A stretch of 64,000 nt of DNA from Phycisphaerales bacterium UBA854 (GCA_002295885.1 DBGM01000011.1:76316-140315), one strand, 5' to 3'. Counted from the first letter of the stretch, positions 1 through 10,555 are shown. Numbers and translations: made by a program. Notes: a model not told the origin generated them from the sequence alone.

Positions 1-387
1 GGTCGAGATGACGGCCTCGTAGAAGTAGTTCGCCCGCTCGAACTTGTCCCAGAAGAGGGTGTAGTTCTGGCTGAACTCGAACTCCTTGAGATTCATCTTC
101 TTCATCGCTCCGGGCCGCATCAGATTCAGCGCCGCGAACATCCAGCAACGGCCCGACTGCCGCTGGTTGGTGACCTTCCAGTCGTCCAGCAGCGTCGAGA
201 AGGTGTAGTCGAGACCGGCGACGATCGAACGATCCATCGCGACGTCGTCGACGGCCGTCTGGCTGACAGCGTTCTGGGCGACCTTCCACTTGGGGTTCGC
301 CTCGAATCCGCTGCGGAGCGCCTGGATCCGGTCCTCGTTCAGCGCGCCGGCGGTCGTGGGGTTCGATTCGGTCGACATCGTCGTCAT
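1..387 (-). CDS. pepC: Aminopeptidase C / bleomycin hydrolase, N-terminal part (runs off window)
   Basis: The first 129 residues of a papain-like (C1B) cytosolic cysteine aminopeptidase are visible; the rest lies outside the window. The catalytic-cysteine motif NQRQSGRCWMFAALN is intact at about residues 72-86 and is followed by the family block FSQNYTLFWDKFERANYF. In this family the enzyme is a hexameric cytosolic peptidase that trims peptides from the N-terminus. The ATG at 387 is chosen because GGAGG lies about 8 nt upstream; a second in-frame ATG at 378 is possible. It follows dnaK on the same strand but is separated from it by a strong terminator, so it is probably its own transcript. 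Confidence 0.92.
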   Translation of the reverse strand, partial: MTTMSTESNPTTAGALNEDRIQALRSGFEANPKWKVAQNAVSQTAVDDVAMDRSIVAGLDYTFSTLLDDWKVTNQRQSGRCWMFAALNLMRPGAMKKMNLKEFEFSQNYTLFWDKFERANYFYEAVIST

Positions 388-448
388 GGCTGCGTCCTCC
401 ATTTGGGCAGGATTCCATCATAGTCAACGACCGGCCGCGGACCGGGCA

Positions 449-490
449 CAAAAAAGAGGACCCGCAACGCGAGTTGCGGGCCCCCCCTTT
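449..490 (-). terminator. Rho-independent terminator after dnaK
   Basis: On the minus strand a perfect stem CCCGCAAC/GTTGCGGG with a TCGC loop (461-480) is followed by TCCTCTTTTTT. It lies about 40 nt past the dnaK stop codon and insulates pepC. Confidence 0.85.
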
Positions 491-526
491 CGGGTCGTGC
501 CGGAAAGTTGACTGGTCGGAGGAGGA

Positions 527-2434
<1,908 letters not shown>

Positions 2435-2489
2435 AGAAATGCTCCTTCCGGCCGCTCTCGCTTCTGCAGCGTGCGGCTGATGGTTACAT

Positions 2490-2506
2490 TGCAATCATCA
2501 TGCCAG
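2490..2506 (-). promoter_or_regulatory. Sigma-54-type (-24/-12) promoter upstream of dnaK
   Basis: Minus strand reads CTGGCATGATGATTGCA, against the consensus YTGGCACGNNNNTTGCW. There is one mismatch (C to T in the -24 block) and the GG-N10-GC spacing is exact. Transcription would start about 45 nt before the dnaK ATG. Function is inferred from the match only. Confidence 0.6.
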
Positions 2507-2612
2507 TGGAAACGGACGCGACCGGCCTTCAGGACGGCGAAATCGCCCTTCACGGGCCCCCAGCGGCCTCGGCGATGACGAGAGCCCCTTCGAGCCTGCC
2601 AGAATGACTGCC

Positions 2613-2639
2613 TTGGATGCCCGCCTCCGGTGCTAGAAT
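2613..2639 (+). promoter_or_regulatory. Putative sigma-70 promoter of dus, leaderless spacing
   Basis: TAGAAT at 2634-2639 matches the -10 hexamer at five of six positions and ends exactly 6 nt before the ATG, so +1 would be the A of the start codon. TTGGAT at 2613-2618 is a possible -35 with a short 15-nt spacer. No Shine-Dalgarno is visible. Confidence 0.45.
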
Positions 2640-2645
2640 CGCCGC

Positions 2646-3686
2646 ATGGTGCTTCTTGAACGCCCTCTGAAGCCGCTCTGCATCGGGGGAATCGAACTCG
2701 ACTCCCCCGCCCTGCTGGCCCCCATGGCCGGCCACTGCGACCTGCCCTTTCGCCGGCTCTGCCGGGAGCACGGCGGGGTCGGACTCGCCAGCACCGATCT
2801 GCTGAACTCGCACAGCCTGCTCCGGGGTTCCCCCCGGGCCCTGGCCCTGGCGGCGACCTGCGAAGAGGACCAGCCGCTGTGCATGCAGCTCTACGGAAAC
2901 GCCGAGGATCCCCTCCCGGATGCGGCCAGATGGGCGGTCGACCACGGTGCCGTGATCATCGACATCAACATGGGATGTCCGGTCGACAAGGTCGCGAAGA
3001 AGAACGGAGGTTCGCTCCTGCTGTGCGATCCCGATTCGACGGTCCGGCTCGCCAGTCGAATCGTGGACGCGGTCACGCCCCGCACCGGGACGCCAGTCAC
3101 CGCCAAGATCCGGCTGGGCTGGGACGACTCGAGACTGGTCGGCCCCGAACTCGCCCGGCGGCTCGAGGACATCGGCATCGCCGCCATTACGGTCCACGGC
3201 CGGACCACCGAGATGCGCTTCAAGGGATCGGTCCGTCTTGAAGGCATCGGCGAGGTGAAGGCCGCCGTCGACTCGATCCCCGTCATCGGCAACGGCGACA
3301 TCCGCTGCGCCGGGGATGCGCTGCACATGGTCCGTTCAACCGGCTGCGACGGAGTCATGGTGGCCCGCGGCGCGCTGCGTCGCCCCTGGATCTTCGAGCA
3401 GATCAGATCCCTGCTGGTCGACGGCGTCGAACGGCCCGATCCCAGCTTCCGCGAACGGATCGACTGCATCGAACGACACCTCGATCTCATTCTCGAGCAT
3501 CAGGACGAACGAATGGTGCTGCACCGCCTCCGCAGCGGAATCGCCCGGTACGGCAAGACCATGGGTCATGTGAAACCGCTCAAGGAGCGGATCCGAAATG
3601 CCTCGTCCAGCGATGAGATCCGATCGGCCCTGCACGACTGGCGGGATCATGTTCCGGAATGGGAACTCGAGGCGGCAGTGGCCTGA
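2646..3686 (+). CDS. dus: tRNA-dihydrouridine synthase (DusB-like)
   Basis: This 346-aa flavoenzyme reduces uridines in the tRNA D-loop using FMN and NADPH. The TIM barrel begins with [17 protein letters not shown]. The catalytic cysteine lies in [20 protein letters not shown] (about residues 99-118). The FMN/tRNA-binding blocks [14 protein letters not shown] and PVIGNGDI, and the motif [16 protein letters not shown], follow in family order. Length is normal for DusB. The gene stands alone, divergent from dnaK and convergent with gspF (2 nt between stops). It has no Shine-Dalgarno but a -10 box placed for leaderless transcription. Confidence 0.95.
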   Translation: MVLLERPLKPLCIGGIELDSPALLAPMAGHCDLPFRRLCREHGGVGLASTDLLNSHSLLRGSPRALALAATCEEDQPLCMQLYGNAEDPLPDAARWAVDHGAVIIDINMGCPVDKVAKKNGGSLLLCDPDSTVRLASRIVDAVTPRTGTPVTAKIRLGWDDSRLVGPELARRLEDIGIAAITVHGRTTEMRFKGSVRLEGIGEVKAAVDSIPVIGNGDIRCAGDALHMVRSTGCDGVMVARGALRRPWIFEQIRSLLVDGVERPDPSFRERIDCIERHLDLILEHQDERMVLHRLRSGIARYGKTMGHVKPLKERIRNASSSDEIRSALHDWRDHVPEWELEAAVA

Positions 3687-3688
3687 GG

Positions 3689-4936
3689 TCACCCCGCGAC
3701 GACGCTTCCCATCCTGAAGATGGGCAGCAGCAGCGCGATCGCAACCGCACCCACCAGCAGTCCCATGACGATGATGAGCACCGGTTCCAGGAGCGAGGTG
3801 CTCTTCTTGATCGCGAGATCAAGCTCCTCTTCGCTGTATTCCGCGACGCGTTCCAGCACCTCGGGCATGCGGCCGGACCGCTCGCCGGCGGCGATCATCG
3901 ACGAGACGTTGGCCGGCACGTCCGGACTCTCCTCGAAGGCCTGGCTCAACCGCCGACCGTCGCGCACGTGTTCCTCCATGCCCGACCAGACCCGGTCGAA
4001 GACGACATTCCTGGTCACCATTCGACAGGCGTGGATGGCGTCCATGAGATTGACGCCGGCCGCCAGCAGCGTGGACATCGTCCGCGTCGAGCGGGTGACG
4101 TACAGGTTGACGTGGATGGTGCGCAGGACGGGAGCGCGAAGCTTGAGCCAGTCCAGCCAGCGGCGTCCGGAGGACGTCCGGGGCAGCACCAGCACCCCCA
4201 CGGCCACGGCGACCAGCACGGGGCCGTAGTACATCCATCCCTCCGCGGCGAAGGTGCCGATGGCCATCAGGACCTTCGTGGGACCGGGCAGCGTGGCGGA
4301 ACGCATTTCGTAGATCTTCGCGAAGCGAGGCAGGATGAAGGCCACCAGGAAGGCAACCACGAGGAAGCCCGAGCCGAGCATGAAGCCCGGATAGAGCATC
4401 GCGCCGCGGACCTGCCGCTTCGTCCGAAGCTCCTTGGACAGGTAGTCGCTGACCCTCGAGAGCATCAGCGCCGTGGTCCCGGACAGTTCCGCGGCCTGGA
4501 GCAGGCTCACCATGACGTCGGGGAACACCTGCGGCCACCGGGCCAGCGCCTCGGACAGCGGCGAGCCGCCGCAGACGTCCTCGCGCACCGATTCCAGCAC
4601 TTGCCTGAACTCGCTCCGCCGCGCCTGGGAGGCGATAGCCTCCAGTCCTTCGGGAAGCGGTACGCCGGTCTCGAGCATGACGGACAGCTGCTGCGCGAAA
4701 GCGACCACGTCCGCCCGCCGGATCCGCTGCAGCCCCTGCCGGGTCCGCACGGCCTCGACATCGACGGGTGACAGCGAACCGGCCGCACCGGAGGCGATCG
4801 ACGTGATGAAGAGTCCCTCCGCACGCAGATGGCTCGCCACGTCGTCCCGATCCCGCGCGGTGATCGATCCGGTGACGGACTCTCCCGTCGCATTGCGTGC
4901 CCGGTAGGCGAATGTTGAATCACTTCGACTGATCAT
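3689..4936 (-). CDS. gspF: Type II secretion / type IV pilus inner-membrane platform protein (GspF/PilC family)
   Basis: This 415-aa polytopic membrane protein couples the GspE-type ATPase to pseudopilin assembly. Two T2SSF repeats are visible (about residues 75-195 and 280-400), with hydrophobic segments near 175-200, 220-245 and at the C-terminus (LEPVLIIVMGLLVGAVAIALLLPIF). The N-terminus FAYRARNATGESVTGSITA is typical of the family. It is the last gene of the long minus-strand secretion operon, 10 nt after gspE, with GAGG about 8 nt before its ATG. Confidence 0.95.
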   Translation of the reverse strand: MISRSDSTFAYRARNATGESVTGSITARDRDDVASHLRAEGLFITSIASGAAGSLSPVDVEAVRTRQGLQRIRRADVVAFAQQLSVMLETGVPLPEGLEAIASQARRSEFRQVLESVREDVCGGSPLSEALARWPQVFPDVMVSLLQAAELSGTTALMLSRVSDYLSKELRTKRQVRGAMLYPGFMLGSGFLVVAFLVAFILPRFAKIYEMRSATLPGPTKVLMAIGTFAAEGWMYYGPVLVAVAVGVLVLPRTSSGRRWLDWLKLRAPVLRTIHVNLYVTRSTRTMSTLLAAGVNLMDAIHACRMVTRNVVFDRVWSGMEEHVRDGRRLSQAFEESPDVPANVSSMIAAGERSGRMPEVLERVAEYSEEELDLAIKKSTSLLEPVLIIVMGLLVGAVAIALLLPIFRMGSVVAG

Positions 4937-4946
4937 CGTCGGAACC

Positions 4947-6674
4947 TCAGAGCCTCGTTGCGCAGAGCACTTCGTCCGGTGTCGTCAGTCCAGCGGCGAC
5001 CTTCTGCAGGCCGTCCTCCCAGAGCGACATGAAATCCATTCCATCCAGCATGCCCCGGAGAGCCTGCAACGTCGCACCGCCGGCGACACCGTCGAGGAAC
5101 CGCTCGTCCGGCACCAGCAGTTCGAAGATGCCCAGTCGCCCCGCGAAACCGGTCCGGCGGCAGTGGCTGCAGCCGGCTCCCCGCTGTGCCCCGTCGATGT
5201 CCCGACAGGCACGCAGGACGGCTTCGGACGTGCGATCGTCGGGCGACCATGGTTCGGCACAATGCGGACAGATCTTGCGGACCAGCCGCTGGGCCAGCAC
5301 GCCCCGCAGGGTCGCGGCCACCAGGTAGGGCTCGATGCCCAGGTTGCACAGTCTCGTCACCGCGCTCGGAGCGTCGTTGGTGTGCAGCGTCGAATAGACC
5401 AGATGACCGGTGAGGGCGGCCTGGGTGCAGATCGATGCGGTCTCCGCATCGCGCACCTCGCCGACCATCAGGATGTCCGGGTCCTGACGCAGCATCGAAC
5501 GCATCGCGGACGCGAAGGTGAATCCGGCCCGCTGGTTGACCTGGGACTGGTTGATCCCGGGGATCCTGGCTTCCACCGGATCCTCGATCGTGGAGATGTT
5601 CAGTTCGTCGGAGCTGATCTGCCCCAGCACCGAGTACAGGGTGGTCGACTTGCCCGAACCCGTCGGACCGGTGACGAGGATGACCCCGTTGGGCTGCTCG
5701 ATGAGCTGCTTCCACTGCTCGAGCATGCGCGGGCCGAACCCCAGCTGATCGAGACCGATGCGGTTGGACTCGCTGTCGATGATCCGGATCACGACCTTCT
5801 CGCCGTACTTGCCGGGCATCGTCGACACACGGAGATCGATTGGACGCCCCTCAAGCATGACGTTGAAGTCGCCGTCCTGCGGCAGGCGTCGCTCGGAGAT
5901 GTCCAGGTTGCTCATGATCTTGATGCGGCTGGAGATCGCGGCGTGCATCCGGTACGGGGGCGAGATCTTCTCGTAGAGCCGTCCGTCGACCCGGTAGCGC
6001 ACGCGGAGCGACTGATCGTCGGGCTCGATGTGGATGTCGGAGGCCCCCTCCTGGACGGCGGAGTAGATGATGAAGTTGACGAGTTTGACGACCGGTCCGT
6101 GCCCGGCGACCTGTTCGAGGTCGGCGAGTTCGGTCACCTGCCGTTCGATGACGCTGAAGTCCTCTTCGGCGATGTCCTCGTAGATGTCGTCGATCACGAA
6201 CACGTTCGCGGCGGGCAGCCACGCGGAGATGGCGGATTCGATCTCCGCCGAGGCCGCCGCGACGATCTGCACCTCGTGTCCGGTGCGGCGGGCGATCTCC
6301 TCCACGAGATAGAGGTTCGAGGGCTCCGAGACGGCCACCGTCAGGACGGAGCGGACGAGGAAGAGCGGCAGCACCTTGTGCTCCTCGATGAAGTCCCTCG
6401 GCAGCACCTCGATGATGCGGGGGTCGGCGACCCGGGCCACCTGCTCGACGCAGGGAATGCCGTAGCCCTCCGCCAGCACCTCCATCACCTGCTGATCGGT
6501 GGCGTACCCCATCTCGACGAGGACCTCGCCCAGCAGGGAACGATGGTCGTTGCCCGCCTGATGATCCAGCGCCTGACGAAGCTGCTGGGGGGTGAGCACG
6601 CCCCGCTGTACGAGCAGTTCGCCCAGTGGCTGGCGTGCGGTGGTCGATGGCATGTGCATGGAAGGCTGGATCAC
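4947..6674 (-). CDS. gspE: Type II secretion / pilus assembly ATPase with MshEN-like N-terminus
   Basis: This 575-aa cytoplasmic AAA+ ATPase powers pseudopilin assembly. Two tandem N-terminal repeats (about residues 15-70), LGELLVQRGVLTPQQLRQAL and LGEVLVEMGYATDQQVMEVL, have the form of MshEN domains, some of which bind cyclic di-GMP. Walker A GPTGSGKST is at about 335-343, followed by the Asp and His boxes. A zinc-binding pair CPHC and CSHC lies at about 470-505. The GTG at 6674 is chosen because it overlaps the STAS stop codon (GTGA) and has GGAGG 4 nt upstream; in-frame ATGs at 6659 and 6653 are alternatives. The nearby HD-GYP gene makes c-di-GMP control plausible. Confidence 0.95.
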   Translation of the reverse strand: MIQPSMHMPSTTARQPLGELLVQRGVLTPQQLRQALDHQAGNDHRSLLGEVLVEMGYATDQQVMEVLAEGYGIPCVEQVARVADPRIIEVLPRDFIEEHKVLPLFLVRSVLTVAVSEPSNLYLVEEIARRTGHEVQIVAAASAEIESAISAWLPAANVFVIDDIYEDIAEEDFSVIERQVTELADLEQVAGHGPVVKLVNFIIYSAVQEGASDIHIEPDDQSLRVRYRVDGRLYEKISPPYRMHAAISSRIKIMSNLDISERRLPQDGDFNVMLEGRPIDLRVSTMPGKYGEKVVIRIIDSESNRIGLDQLGFGPRMLEQWKQLIEQPNGVILVTGPTGSGKSTTLYSVLGQISSDELNISTIEDPVEARIPGINQSQVNQRAGFTFASAMRSMLRQDPDILMVGEVRDAETASICTQAALTGHLVYSTLHTNDAPSAVTRLCNLGIEPYLVAATLRGVLAQRLVRKICPHCAEPWSPDDRTSEAVLRACRDIDGAQRGAGCSHCRRTGFAGRLGIFELLVPDERFLDGVAGGATLQALRGMLDGMDFMSLWEDGLQKVAAGLTTPDEVLCATRL

Positions 6675-7021
6675 GCCGCCTCCGATCTGGCCAGTGATCT
6701 GGCCGCTTGCTCGATGGACTCGTGGATCTCGAACCGACGGTCGAGGCGGGTGACGATCATGGCCTTGGCCACCAAGTCGTCGAGATTCGCCAGCCGCAGC
6801 CGGCCCGCGGCACGACGGAGTTCGTCGGCGAACCAGAGCAGCGACTCCAGTCCGGCGGAATCGATCCGTTCCATGCCGGCGCCGTCGAGGATCCACGAAC
6901 CGGTGGTTCGCTCGAGCCACTCCTGGCAGCGACGACGGAACACATCCACGTCCTCGTGGGTGAACTCGCCTTCGATCCGGAGCACCACGGCGGACCGATG
7001 TTCTTCGAAGTGCATCTTCAT
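6671..7021 (-). CDS. STAS-domain protein (anti-sigma-factor-antagonist-like)
   Basis: This small 116-aa single-domain protein carries a STAS fold. It opens MKMHFEEHRSAVVLRIEGEF and carries the SpoIIAA-type loop GMERIDSAGLESLLWFADEL at about residues 55-74. STAS proteins usually act as phosphorylation-switched binding partners. The loop keeps DSAG rather than DSSG, so only one of the serines of the usual pair remains. It overlaps the HD-GYP gene by ATGA and gspE by GTGA, so it is translationally coupled on both sides. No SpoIIAB/RsbW-type kinase is in the window; its partner is unknown and could be the histidine kinase or HD-GYP protein next to it. Confidence 0.85.
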   Translation of the reverse strand: MKMHFEEHRSAVVLRIEGEFTHEDVDVFRRRCQEWLERTTGSWILDGAGMERIDSAGLESLLWFADELRRAAGRLRLANLDDLVAKAMIVTRLDRRFEIHESIEQAARSLARSEAA

Positions 7022-8655
7022 GCCGCACGTCCTCTCGTTGCCTCGCCTGGCTCGGCGGACATGTGGTCGTCCACCAGCCGGTCGTATTCGGTGAAGTCCA
7101 GGGCCAGGAACACCGGCACCAGTTCGGGATCGAACTGCGTCCCGCTGCACGCCTCGAGTTCGGCCAGCACCTGCGACCGTGCCATCCCCTGCCGGTAGGT
7201 GCGGCTGGACATCATGGCATCGAACGCGTCGGCGATCGCGATCATCCGTGCGACGCGGGGGATGTCCCCGCCGGCGAGCCCGGCCGGATAGCCGGTGCCG
7301 TCCCATCGCTCGTGATGGTGCAGCACGCCCTCGAGCACGTCCCCGAAGTTGGGGATGTCACGCAGGATCCGGTGCCCCATCTCGGGGTGCCGGCGGATCC
7401 AGTCCACTTCCTGGTCGTCCAGCCGGCCCGGCTTGACCAGTACCCGTTCGGGCACGCCGATCTTGCCGACGTCGTGCACGAGTCCCGCGATGTGCACGCG
7501 GCCGATGGTGTGGGCGTCGCACCCGCACGCCTCCGCGAGCTGACGCGTGAGCATGGCGACACGCCGGGAGTGACCGCAGGTGTAGCGGTCCTTGGCGTCG
7601 ATCGATGCGGTGAGTGATTCAAGTGTCCCCAGGAACATCGCATTGAGGTCCTCGTAGAGCCCGGCGTTCTCGAGAAAGATCTCGATGTGCGAGGCCGCGG
7701 CACTCATGAGCTTCATGTCCACGGAGGAGGCGTCCTGATCGTCGGCCTCCTTGCCCGCGGCCATCAGCATCCCGATGACCCGACCGTCGCGCAGGATCGG
7801 TTGGGCGATCGTCGCGCAGCCGGCGCGGAAGGCTCCGGCGTCGTCGGGACCGAAGACCAGCGGACGATCCGGTGCCGCGGCGCGGATGAGACGGGTTCCG
7901 AACCGGACCAGGTCGGCACCGGTTCCCCCCTGTTCGCCGGCGACCGCGACGTGCTCCGGCGCGTCGGACGTGGCGCCGGTCCCCTCCACCAGCGCCACGA
8001 CCCACGTGTACGGAAGCTGCTGTCGCAGCTCGTCGCAGGTGACCGACAGGAACCGCTCGGGGCAGTCCACCTCGGTCATGTTCCGGGTGATCGAATACAG
8101 CAGATTAATCTCTTCGTAGGATTCGCCGAGTTCGCGACCGACGTCCTCGATCACGCGTTCGTCGCTGCAGCGTCGCTGCTCGTCCGCCCAGGCTCCTCGC
8201 ACCAGCACGGCCAGTCGCGGCACGTCGGCGGCCGCGGCCGGCGGCAGTGCGGCCAGCTGTTCACGGCACCACGTCGCATCGAGCCGGGCCCCCTGGCACA
8301 TCATGTGCAGGTACTCGGACTCGAGCAGTTCGGCGCAGGGAATGCAGACGACGGCGTAGCCGACGCGGTTGCGGCGCTCCTCGATCGGCATCGGAACCAG
8401 CCACAGGCCGGGCACGGCTTCGACCGGAGCGGGCCGATCCTGCTCGTTCCAGTCCCGACAGCGCTCCTTGAGAGCCCGCAGGACGAATCCCGAACGCGAT
8501 ACGAGCGACCGCAGCCAGTCGGCACCGGTTGCGCCCGACGAGACTGGACGTCCCCCGCTGTCGCAGGTCAGCAGCACCATTCCCGCTTCGCGCAGGCGGT
8601 CCTGCTGGCGATCGGTCGCCGCGGGCACTCCGGTTGGACGGATCACCGGATTCAT
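7018..8655 (-). CDS. GAF-like and HD-GYP domain protein (probable cyclic di-GMP phosphodiesterase)
   Basis: This 545-aa cytoplasmic protein has about 170 N-terminal residues with no domain I can name, then a GAF-like sensory region (about 195-330), then an HD-GYP domain (about 335-510). The metal-binding pair HDVGKIG lies near residue 393 and GTGYPAGL (the GYP motif) near 453. The other conserved histidines (HSRRV, HHHERWDGTG) are present, so it should be catalytically competent. HD-GYP enzymes hydrolyse cyclic di-GMP to GMP. There is no receiver domain, but a stand-alone receiver protein is encoded immediately upstream (ATGA overlap), suggesting a split two-component output. Confidence 0.92.
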   Translation of the reverse strand: MNPVIRPTGVPAATDRQQDRLREAGMVLLTCDSGGRPVSSGATGADWLRSLVSRSGFVLRALKERCRDWNEQDRPAPVEAVPGLWLVPMPIEERRNRVGYAVVCIPCAELLESEYLHMMCQGARLDATWCREQLAALPPAAAADVPRLAVLVRGAWADEQRRCSDERVIEDVGRELGESYEEINLLYSITRNMTEVDCPERFLSVTCDELRQQLPYTWVVALVEGTGATSDAPEHVAVAGEQGGTGADLVRFGTRLIRAAAPDRPLVFGPDDAGAFRAGCATIAQPILRDGRVIGMLMAAGKEADDQDASSVDMKLMSAAASHIEIFLENAGLYEDLNAMFLGTLESLTASIDAKDRYTCGHSRRVAMLTRQLAEACGCDAHTIGRVHIAGLVHDVGKIGVPERVLVKPGRLDDQEVDWIRRHPEMGHRILRDIPNFGDVLEGVLHHHERWDGTGYPAGLAGGDIPRVARMIAIADAFDAMMSSRTYRQGMARSQVLAELEACSGTQFDPELVPVFLALDFTEYDRLVDDHMSAEPGEATRGRAA

Positions 8656-9059
8656 GCCGCGGTACTCCGTTCATCGTTCGATTCGAGGGTTGCCGACACC
8701 AGTTCGATCAGGGAGCGCGGACTGAACGGCTTGCTCAGCACCTCGCGCACGTTCTGGATCTGAAGATCGTCGGACGAGAGCGCGTACCCGCGGGCCGTGA
8801 GGATGATCACGGGAATGCCCGCGGTGGTCTCGTCGTCCGCCAGGGCTCGACTGAGTTCGATCCCCGTCATGTAGGGCATCTGGATGTCGGTGATGACCAG
8901 ATCCGGCCCGGACTCCTTCGCCAGGTGCAGACCTTCCTCGCCGTCGACCGCGGTCAGCACCTCGTACCCTGCCTTGCCGAGCTTCAGCGAAAGTACGTGG
9001 AGGATGTGCGACTCGTCGTCGATGACCAGAATCCGTTTTGTCATGGTGTGCTCATTCAT
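8652..9059 (-). CDS. Single-domain response regulator (CheY-like receiver)
   Basis: This 135-aa receiver has no output domain. The acidic pair is D14/D15 in LVIDDESH, the phosphoacceptor is D58 in LVITDIQMP, and a C-terminal SKPFSP carries the conserved lysine. The ATG at 9059 overlaps the stop of the histidine kinase (ATGA) and its own stop overlaps the HD-GYP start (ATGA). It presumably receives phosphate from that kinase and passes the signal by protein contact, most likely to the HD-GYP or STAS protein. Confidence 0.93.
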   Translation of the reverse strand: MNEHTMTKRILVIDDESHILHVLSLKLGKAGYEVLTAVDGEEGLHLAKESGPDLVITDIQMPYMTGIELSRALADDETTAGIPVIILTARGYALSSDDLQIQNVREVLSKPFSPRSLIELVSATLESNDERSTAA

Positions 9060-10528
9060 GCGGCCAGACTCTCCTCGCATCCCATGGGGATCGAGAACCA
9101 GAACCGCGATCCCATGCCGAGGCTGGAATCCAGACCGATCCGGCCGCGATGGACCGTCTCGACGATGTGGCGGCAGAGATTGAGGCCGAGCCCCGTGCCC
9201 TCCGCGACGCGCTTGTAGTTCTCGATGCGGAAGAACTTCTCGAAGATGCGGTCCTGATCCTGGGGCGGAATGCCCAGTCCGGTGTCGGCCACCGAGACGT
9301 GGATCGAGCGGGCCAGGTTGTCCGAATCGATCTTCAGCGTGATCCGTCCCCCCTGCGGGGTGTACTTCACCGCGTTGGAGAGCAGGTTCACCACGACCTG
9401 GGACAGCATGTCCCGATCGCCGAGCACGTGCAGATCGACGGGGGCGATCGTGCGGTGGAGCGTGATGTCCTTCTCGCGGGCGTGCGGTTCGATCGTGGCC
9501 ATGGCCTGCTTGACCACCTCGCACATGTCGACGTGGTCGCGGTCGGCATGCACGATGCCCGACTCGATGCGGCTGATGTTGAGCATGTTGTCGACCAGCC
9601 GCGTCAGCCGCTCGGTCTCGCTCTGGATGATCCGGTAGAACTCGTTGCGGCTGGCTTCGTCCTCGGCCTCGCCGTCGACCAGCATCTCCACGTAGGCACG
9701 CACCGAGGCGAGCGGCGTCCGCAGCTCGTGGCTGGCCTTGGAGACGAACTCGCTCTTCATCTGCGAGATCTCACGCTCGCGGGTCCGGTCCCGGATGATC
9801 GTGACGACCGCCGCGAGCTGCTCGCGGTGGTCTGATACGCACGCCAGGGAGATGTCGCAGTCGGGGCCGGCCCCGTCGTCGGCGTCGGACAGCCCCTCGA
9901 TGCGGTGCTCCAGATGACGGCACTCGACGAAGTTCCCCTCGGACTTCGTCTCCTGCACGATGCTGCGGAGCGACTCGTCCCGGACGAGCTGCTCGATGGG
10001 AATGCGGTGTGCGGCATCCGGTTCGAATCCGAAGAGACGTCCGGCGGCCTGGTTCGCAAGCACGACCTCGTCGAAGGCGTTGGTCACGATGACCGCCTCG
10101 GACATCACGCCCAGGACGGCCTCGATCTGACGCCGCTCGGCGGAGGCGACGTGGTGCTGGATCTCGAGATCGCGATGCTGGTTGCGCAGATCGCGTTCGC
10201 GTCGACGAAACTGCTCGATGGCCCGGACGAAGGTCCGCAGCACCGGTCGGAGCCAGAACGGACCTCCGGGAATGGTCCCCGACGCCCGATCACCGGCCGA
10301 CTCGATGTAGTCGTGCAGGCGGGCCAGCGTCCCCCGGGCCGCGATCCCGATGGGAAGCAGCACGGCGAAGAGCCCCACCACGGAGATGCACCAGAGGCCG
10401 AGCCACGGAATGTCCGCGGTCCGTCCCGTGGTTTCCCGGACCCAGAGGAGGCAGACGCCCCAGGCCGGGCTCACTGCGAGCACGGCCAACGCCAGGCAAC
10501 CGGTCATCATCTTGAGCATCTTCTGCAT
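9056..10528 (-). CDS. Membrane histidine kinase with PAS-like domain
   Basis: This 490-aa sensor kinase has two N-terminal membrane spans (about residues 7-27 and 45-65), a short linker and coiled region, and a PAS-like domain (about 130-235, beginning VLGVMSEAVIVTNAFDEVVL). The HisKA domain has its H-box at SHELRTPLASV (about residue 264). The HATPase_c domain shows the N-box NLLSNAVKYTP, ADTGLGIPPQD and GTGLGLNLCRHIV. All catalytic boxes are intact. It starts the signalling block nested between the TPR lipoprotein and gspE and overlaps its receiver partner by 4 nt. The stimulus is unknown; the periplasmic loop is very short. Confidence 0.94.
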   Translation of the reverse strand: MQKMLKMMTGCLALAVLAVSPAWGVCLLWVRETTGRTADIPWLGLWCISVVGLFAVLLPIGIAARGTLARLHDYIESAGDRASGTIPGGPFWLRPVLRTFVRAIEQFRRRERDLRNQHRDLEIQHHVASAERRQIEAVLGVMSEAVIVTNAFDEVVLANQAAGRLFGFEPDAAHRIPIEQLVRDESLRSIVQETKSEGNFVECRHLEHRIEGLSDADDGAGPDCDISLACVSDHREQLAAVVTIIRDRTREREISQMKSEFVSKASHELRTPLASVRAYVEMLVDGEAEDEASRNEFYRIIQSETERLTRLVDNMLNISRIESGIVHADRDHVDMCEVVKQAMATIEPHAREKDITLHRTIAPVDLHVLGDRDMLSQVVVNLLSNAVKYTPQGGRITLKIDSDNLARSIHVSVADTGLGIPPQDQDRIFEKFFRIENYKRVAEGTGLGLNLCRHIVETVHRGRIGLDSSLGMGSRFWFSIPMGCEESLAA

Positions 10529-10555
10529 TCGAGTGCCCCCAAGGCCACGGCGGCC

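Noticed and set aside
2435..2645. CIRCE/HrcA operator upstream of dnaK
   Set aside because: No TTAGCACTC or GAGTGCTAA halves are present in the divergent region.
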